DNA from: Selaginella moellendorffii
Taxonomy: Eukaryota; Streptophyta; Lycopodiopsida; Selaginellales; Selaginellaceae
Reading direction: 5' to 3'
NCBI RefSeq assembly: GCF_000143415.4
Contig: NW_003314403.1
Span: 4,316 to 66,315, forward strand
DNA: 62,000 bases
The notes below the pieces were generated by a model that worked only from the letters and a program-made list of their open reading frames with translations, was not told the origin of the DNA and did no database searches. Shown here piece after piece: positions 57,001 to 62,000 of this stretch (positions are counted from its first letter, which is position 1; the number at the start of each line of letters is the position of its first letter). Made by a program: the position numbers and the translations under genes.

Positions 57001-59643
57001 AATAGTCCGCCGCAGTTGTACTCGACAACGCATTTGCCCTTGGAGTCGGAAGCAGGTGACCCACCCGCTAATGCGTTGAAGACCCAGCTGAGCATTTCCC
57101 ATGCTGCACCTGGAGCTTTCTTTGGATTCGAAAGCTCCATAGCCGTCTTCAGTTCCTCAGGCACGGGTAAATTGACCTCCCTCAGATCAATTCGATTGGC
57201 CTTGTCGAACAAAGCTGGGAAGTCACTCCAGTCCCACTCTACTGCAGGACCAATAACAAGGGCGAGTGTGAAGATGCAGACATTCGTCGGTATCTTCTTC
57301 TTAGCCATTATCCCATGGATCTCCCGCATCTCCTTGCCTTTCAACCGAGCCTTCACCTCGTTCAAGGCCTTCCAGAACTTGTGATAGGATTCGGAGTCGT
57401 AGATCATATAGTGGACTGAAGATTCCACCTCCGCAAGTCCCACCATTAAGTTAATGATGGAGCTGACTTCGTCTGCATGAGTGATCTCCTCGTTTGTGAA
57501 GTCCATCACACAAAAGATGTTCTTGACCTGCTCATCTCCGCGGGAAACGATGCTCCTCCACCTTTGATCCTCATCCGAATTCAAGTATACCCGGTAAGGT
57601 TCTCGATAGGCCTCTACTGCGGGGTCGAGCTGTTTCTGAAGCCGGCGGTCGACATCACTCTTAATGAAATTTGGATACTGATCCAACTTCTCAGCTTTAC
57701 TTTTCGTGGCATCCCGCAGCAGATCGATGAACTTGGGGGCCCCCTTCACATACTCGTCGATGTCTTCATTTGACAACTCCAGCGCTTCCATCATCTCTTG
57801 CGTGGTGTCGATGCTCACCCTCTCCACGGCCACTTGCTCGAAGATCCAATCCTTCAATAGCGCACGAGCTCTCAGAGTCGTGCACAAGTCCTCGTATGTC
57901 ACAATATGGCCGGGAGTCATTTTGGTCTTGTTGAAGACTACCTCACCATGTAGAAGAGCATTAGCCACTGTTAGAAGGTCGTCGTCGTCTAGAGACCGCG
58001 AGAAACGCAAGGCGTTGAGCTTCAAATCATTGGGCTTCCGGCCGTCCTCCACACCCATTGAGTTTGGTAACTCCCCGTCATGGTACCTCCTCAGCACATC
58101 TACCCATTTGTCAAAAACAACTTTTGTCGCAAGTAGAATGTTATGGATGCTGAGTGTGTCATTGACCCCCAGTGTTTTCGAGAGAAGACTCGAGAATTCC
58201 TGCAATGGAAATGGCGTGAGGCCACATGCTATGCCATATGCAACGAGGCTTACCTGCCAGGCGCTAGTTGCTAGTGCACGTCCTTGTCCTGGTTTTTGTG
58301 GCTTCTTCAGTTGAACCCAGAGCTTCCGTGTTCGTGCCAATGTCTCGTGCAGACCCGATTTGTAGCACGTTTCTTGCTTGACATTCTGCGCGTGGGAGAT
58401 GTATATGATAGATCGGAGGGGCTTGTTGCCTTTTATCAGGCAGACAACTCTTGTCTTGAAGACTTTCTTCACCTCCTCGCCCACCATAATATCCACAACT
58501 ATCTCTTGCATCACCAAGCTAGAATGCTACTCAGAGACGGCATAGAACCGGATGTTCTGATCGTCCAACACCTTCCTATTGATCAAGTCTGGAAACCTCG
58601 TGTCGCCCTTCATTGTTCGGTAGTAGGGGATCACGTCTGCGATGTCGGGTGTTACTGGACTTGCCAGCATCTTCTGCTTCAGTTTCTCCACCCACTCATC
58701 AGATACTAGCCTGTGGTTGTATTTGCTTTGGATGTCGATACGGCTCACGTCGATTGTATATACTTTGTTGGAATAGTAACAAGTACTATTATCTGCGACG
58801 ATTTTTGCTGCCTCTTCTTGCTCTTTCTGCTCTTTGCAGCTCTTCTTTTTGGTGGGTGTAGTGTTCAAACCCGAGGCAATGGCATCACCGAGTAGCTTCT
58901 TTTTTGGAGGAGAGTCAGACGTCGGCTTGAGCTTGACCACCCTTTTCTGCTTCGGGGTAGTTTCCAGATCGACCCCCTTCCCCTTCGCTTCGCGAACTGG
59001 AGGCACTCTCAACGGCTCAATGTTGGAATATAGTTTTTGAACATCGCCGTAGGTGAGGTCCGTGGATTCCATGTGATCTTCATAGACCCGCAGCGTCTTT
59101 GAAATTGTGGGCCTCCTGGACAACCTCTCCCTAGCTCCCTCTAGGAATTCCTCATAGCCGCTGCCCCCCTCCGGGAAGCCACTAGGATGTGCAAGGTGGA
59201 TCTTGAAGGCAGACGCTGTCTCTACCACAAGTGCCAGTCCATATTCTTGCATGGAACTGCATGGAGTGTCTGTCACTTGGATGAGGATCCCCATGCATTC
59301 TTTTCTCCCACCATCTGTGTTGTACAGCCTCAGATCCTCGCCTTCCATCCCGAAAGTCCAACTGGTGAGCTCCTCCCCCTTCTCTGCATCCACATTGACA
59401 GTGGCTGGAAGAAGAACGCAATTCCTCGCCTGTTCAGAAATGCACAACAATTAGAGCTGACAGATGAAAAGCTAGCAGCTGGAAATAACGTGAGGCCACA
59501 TGCCATTCACCACTGCATCAGATGTCTTGAGGCTGCATCCTAAGATGGCGTGAGGCTACACGCCATCTGTAACCGGACTGCACTCGAGAGCCCAATTGGT
59601 GCATGCCAATGTTGCTACTGAATGGCATGTGGCCTCATGCCAT
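54014..59643. repeat. Palindrome cluster 2
   Basis: Family members at 54014-54035 (after the stop codon), 55091-55112 and 55166-55187 (in coding exon 10; the latter is a perfect palindrome), 56380-56401, 56571-56592, 56712-56733 and 58211-58232 (each inside a separate mini-intron), and 59485-59506, 59545-59566, 59622-59643 (all in intron 1). Confidence 0.88.
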
Positions 59644-59671
59644 TTTCTACTTGGCCTAAAAGACTTACCAT
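54070..59671 (-). pseudogene. ParB-like/HAD (FCP1-like) gene with three in-frame TAG codons
   Basis: Eleven exons: 59671-59669, 59429-58254, 58199-56876, 56825-56739, 56700-56611, 56561-56418, 56370-55837, 55779-55765, 55719-55612, 55564-54980, 54932-54070. All junctions are GT-AG; the total, 4,929 nt, is exactly 1,643 codons. Domains: N-terminal region of unknown fold; a basic linker (PPKKKLL, KKKSCKEQKEQEE); a ParB-like stretch (VYTIDVSRIDIQSKYNHRLV ... RFYAVSE*HSSLVMQ, residue match weak); a long helical unknown part; an acidic run; five degenerate ~24-residue repeats (xHxPLxPP..PTx); and a C-terminal HAD domain (YCIIFDLNGVLF, LQLGVWTSM, ILIINDSPIKTAVN). Motif I reads DLN instead of DLD. 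TAG codons interrupt at 58527-58529, 56895-56897 and 56066-56068. No TAA, TGA or frameshift was seen. Confidence 0.7.
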
Positions 59672-60375
59672 TTGAAGCCGAATGAAGGCGTGACAACCGG
59701 ACTCGCTGGCGAATGTGCACTATGTGTGCAGCGGATCGTAGCAGCAAGGCTACTCTGCCACTTATAGTTGGAGAGTGGTGCTGAAATCTCCCGGGATGCC
59801 AAGTGGGCTGCGTGTGGGTGGCGGAGTGGGCGGCGGAGTTGGCGGCGAAGTTACAAACTGGGTGTGTCTTGAAGTGGACGCCGATGCACACGAGCGCGAT
59901 GCGAGCGCGAGTGGATGCCGATGCACACGAGAAACCTGTAGAGAAGTGGGAGCGCGATGCGAGCGCGAGTACAAAGCAAAATGCAAAACCTAACCTCACA
60001 CGCGCGAAATTTCACGACGGTTGGTAATCCCGCCACGTCATCATTCCTCAGACTTGGGCGCCACCATTAATTTCTGGATCGCCGCATGCATGCGTGAAAT
60101 CCAAAAGAAATCCGCAACGTCATCATTCCTCGGACTGCATGCACGCGAAATCCAAAAGAAAGATCATGATTGGGATATCATTTAATACCCTCGCTATATT
60201 TATACCATGCATGATTGAATATTCCAAAGCATCTTGTATTTCCAAAAATGCCAGATGTTCAGCTAAATAAATTGTCAGAGGATTTGATATGACGTTCAAG
60301 CGTGTGGGTTCATGCAATTTTGATCCCAAAAAATGCACCAAAAAATGCTCGGCATCAAAAAATGCTCACATCTAG
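59672..60375. promoter_or_regulatory. 5' flank of the ParB-like/HAD gene
   Basis: A TATA-like CTATAAGTGG on minus (about 59770-59761) lies about 95 bp upstream of the ATG. GAGCGCGATGCGAGCGCGAG-type repeats lie at 59890-59970, echoing GCGAGCGGC repeats at 61327-61550 upstream of the other gene. The interval 60000-60130 holds two CGTCATCATTCCTC-GGACT phrases. Confidence 0.4.
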
Positions 60376-60752
60376 ATTTTACAGAATGGTATACAATGTC
60401 CTTCTTGATGACCCTGCAAAGAAGCATCTCGATCGGACACCACATGAGACCACACGAGCCTTACAATGTTTCAGGGGCATTTGCCATAGATCCGACCGTT
60501 ATTTTGCTCCAAGATTCTACAGTTTGGTGTGCATTGACCTTTCCATCGACACTGCAAAGGGACATCACAATCAGATGCGGGATCACAAGAAACCAACTTC
60601 ACTAACTCTGGTTTCACCAAGATCTACGTAAGGAGTTATGAAATGAAAGGACCCTCTCTATTGAAATGTGTTTATGGTCCTAGGGGCATTGTGACATATC
60701 AAAGGATTTTGCATCAAGTTTTGTATTTGCATGTTTATCAAGCTACTGAATT
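60376..60752 (+). repeat. Subtelomeric ~380-bp repeat, copy B
   Basis: Reverse-complement partner of 19488-19868, ending at an interstitial telomere motif just as copy A does. Here it lies in the spacer between the two divergent genes. Confidence 0.8.
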
Positions 60753-60754
60753 GC

Positions 60755-60780
60755 TAAACCCTAAACCCTAACCCTAAACA
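60755..60780. repeat. Interstitial telomere motif (CCCTAAA)n
   Basis: CTAAACCCTAAACCCTAACCCTAAAC, about 3.5 telomere units with one short unit, at the end of the subtelomeric repeat and about 10 bp before the start of homology to copy 1 of the transposon-like segment. Confidence 0.85.
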
Positions 60781-61186
60781 TGTGGCAAATGCTGCGTGAA
60801 GAAAGATGCCCTTTCTGGGCAAATGCTGTAAGAGGCAGATGCCGAGCAGATGTATCTCAGGCTAGCGAAGGGGACAAACGAAAGCTAGCTATAAACATGA
60901 CGGGATGCAAATAGATTACTAGGCTGGTCCTGCGAAAATCAAAAACCATAATTGAAAACATTGAAAATGCGAAAAGAAAGGTTTATAATATTTTTGAATT
61001 TTAAGCAACCAAAGGAATGTAAGTAGGGCATGTGTTTGTAAGTTTAAAAATGCCTCAACCACTTAAATTCCCAAGTAAATAAAGCTGTTTCTATTTTTGG
61101 TACAGGTAAACTTTATAGCGTGTGGGCTCATGCAATTTTGAACCCAAAAATGCACCAAAAAATGCTCGACTAGCATTATTCTTTGA

Positions 61187-61730
61187 ATGGCGTGTGGCCT
61201 TATATTGCCATAAATGGACGTACACACATCATACAATCATAAGATCTGGTTTGTCAGAGGATTTGATGTGACGTTCAAGCGTGTGTTATTTTTGAATTCT
61301 CGAACTCATTCCTAGGTCTATCATTTTTGTGTGCTGTGTTCTTGGTTCTGCTGAGCGTAGTGAGCGCTGCTTGTGTAAGCGGCGTTGTGAGCTGTGGTTT
61401 ATGTGTCTACAAGCGATTGCGGCATTGCGAGCGCCATTGCGAGCGGCAGTTTATGCGAGTGGCAGTTTGTGCGAGCGGCGCTACGAGCAATTGCGGTGTT
61501 GCGAGCGGTGCTACGAGTAGTTGCGGTGTTGTGAGCGGCACTGTCTTTGGTGTGGCTACCGCTTCCTCTTGATATTCGGCACTTGTGCTTCCTGTGTGCA
61601 GCAAGGCAAAAGGAATATAGCAACAGGCTAGCAGGGGCCAAAGATAGCGTGAGGCCTCATGCCATTAGATGCGAAATTTCACGTGGGTGTCAATAGCATG
61701 TTTGAATAATGGCATGTGGCCTCATGCTAT
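61187..61730. repeat. Palindrome cluster 3
   Basis: Family members at 61187-61211 (with an extra 3 bp), 61644-61665 and 61709-61730, upstream of the transposase-like ATG. Half-related GCGTGTGGGYTCATGCAATTTT phrases occur at 60299 and 61118. Confidence 0.8.
61327..61560. repeat. GCGAGCGGC-type tandem repeat
   Basis: Degenerate ~18-24-bp units such as TTGCGAGCGGTGCTACGAG and TTGCGGTGTTGCGAGCG in the leader of the plus-strand gene. Short alanine/serine-rich frames over it are repeat artefacts. Confidence 0.7.
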
Positions 61731-61802
61731 TTGGTATGTTATGATTTAGGCCATTCTCCAATCATTTTTTGTATGGTCTTAACTTCTTTTCTGCACTTTC
61801 AG

Positions 61803-62000
61803 AATGGCCTTCAGGGTTGGGGAAAAGGTTTACATTTTGAATGGTGGGAAGAGAGTTGCAAAAGGAACCCTTGTGTCTATGGATCGCAACTTTGTTATAC
61901 ACTGTCAAAGGCTTAGGGAAGGCAATGCTGCTGTATCAGTAGAGACTGTCTTCGATGGGAATGTGGTCGCTATTGAACGAGGAGAGATGGTCGTCGGGGT
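61803..62000 (+). CDS. Transposase-like gene, N-terminal exon (copy 2, continues past window)
   Basis: ATG at 61803 follows a pyrimidine-rich stretch ending TTTCAG, suggesting an upstream intron ends at 61801. The 66 codons in view begin MAFRVGEKVYILNGGKRVAKG and reach ERGEMVVGV, where the copy 1 frame (MVVGVNVVVAL...) picks up with identical nucleotides. The pattern of alternating strands (G-x-V-A-x-G-x-L/V) resembles a small beta-rich domain found next to plant transposases; this assignment is weak. It is the exon missing from copy 1, so this copy may be more complete, but the rest is outside the window. Confidence 0.6.

Larger units (their letters stand above)
54014..62000. mobile_element. 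Transposon-like segment, copy 2, two divergent genes
   Basis: Holds the ParB-like/HAD gene on minus (59671-54070) and the start of the transposase-like gene on plus (from 61803), with a 2.1-kb divergent spacer. Palindromes of one family run through introns, spacer and coding parts of both. The plus-strand 60791-61096 and 61971-62000 match copy 1. Whether both genes belong to one mobile element is inferred from shared palindromes and adjacency; its ends were not found. Confidence 0.5.

Overview
The window is the end of a plant chromosome (or scaffold). It opens in a CCCTAAA array, the plant-type telomere repeat read on the C-rich strand. The host genes are land-plant genes (OBERON-type PHD protein, G-box bZIP, clade-E-like PP2C, EF-hand Na+/Ca2+-exchanger-like protein, KS-type dehydrin, Nudix-DPP III fusion). 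Their introns are very short, mostly about 45-100 nt. Short introns plus endonuclease-less Penelope-like elements at the telomere suggest a lycophyte such as Selaginella; this is inference, not proven from the sequence.

Layout. (1) 1-7155: three telomeric arrays alternate with two almost identical Penelope-like retroelements (PLEs). Both lie in the orientation expected if they were reverse-transcribed onto the telomere G-overhang, both are 5'-truncated, and each carries a hammerhead ribozyme motif near its 3' end. The innermost array sits on the broken gag of a minus-strand Ty3-like retroelement whose LTR follows (7399-8646). (2) 8671-15180: a decayed DNA-transposon-like gene with a DUF7869-like region, interrupted by a solo LTR whose 5-bp target duplication is intact. 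(3) 15180-22600: a decayed Ty1/copia element, an intact 711-bp TRIM, a split and inverted LTR, and a subtelomeric repeat next to an interstitial telomere motif. (4) 22666-42760: a compact island of nine conventional genes. (5) 42760-53990: a mosaic of LTR fragments, a second intact TRIM (535 bp), gypsy pol remains and AT-rich DNA. (6) 54014-62000: a large element-like segment with two divergent genes. The minus-strand gene has 11 exons and about 1,642 codons, joining a ParB-like stretch to a C-terminal FCP1-like HAD domain. The plus-strand gene is a second copy of the transposase-like gene and runs off the window.

The two strongest candidates for undescribed biology are these. First, a roughly 22-nt imperfect palindrome (half-site ATGGCRTGWGG plus its inverted complement) occurs more than 20 times. 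I saw it only in the two transposon-like segments, and it sits inside 38-54-nt introns, just after stop codons and within coding sequence. Second, the telomere-proximal PLE pair with ribozymes and promoter-like TATA motifs at the 3' end suggests Drosophila HeT-A-like read-through expression from one terminal copy into the next.

The gene island reads as ordinary single-copy plant genes on both strands. A W-box cluster lies upstream of the chitinase. No CRISPR, rRNA or convincing tRNA gene was seen.
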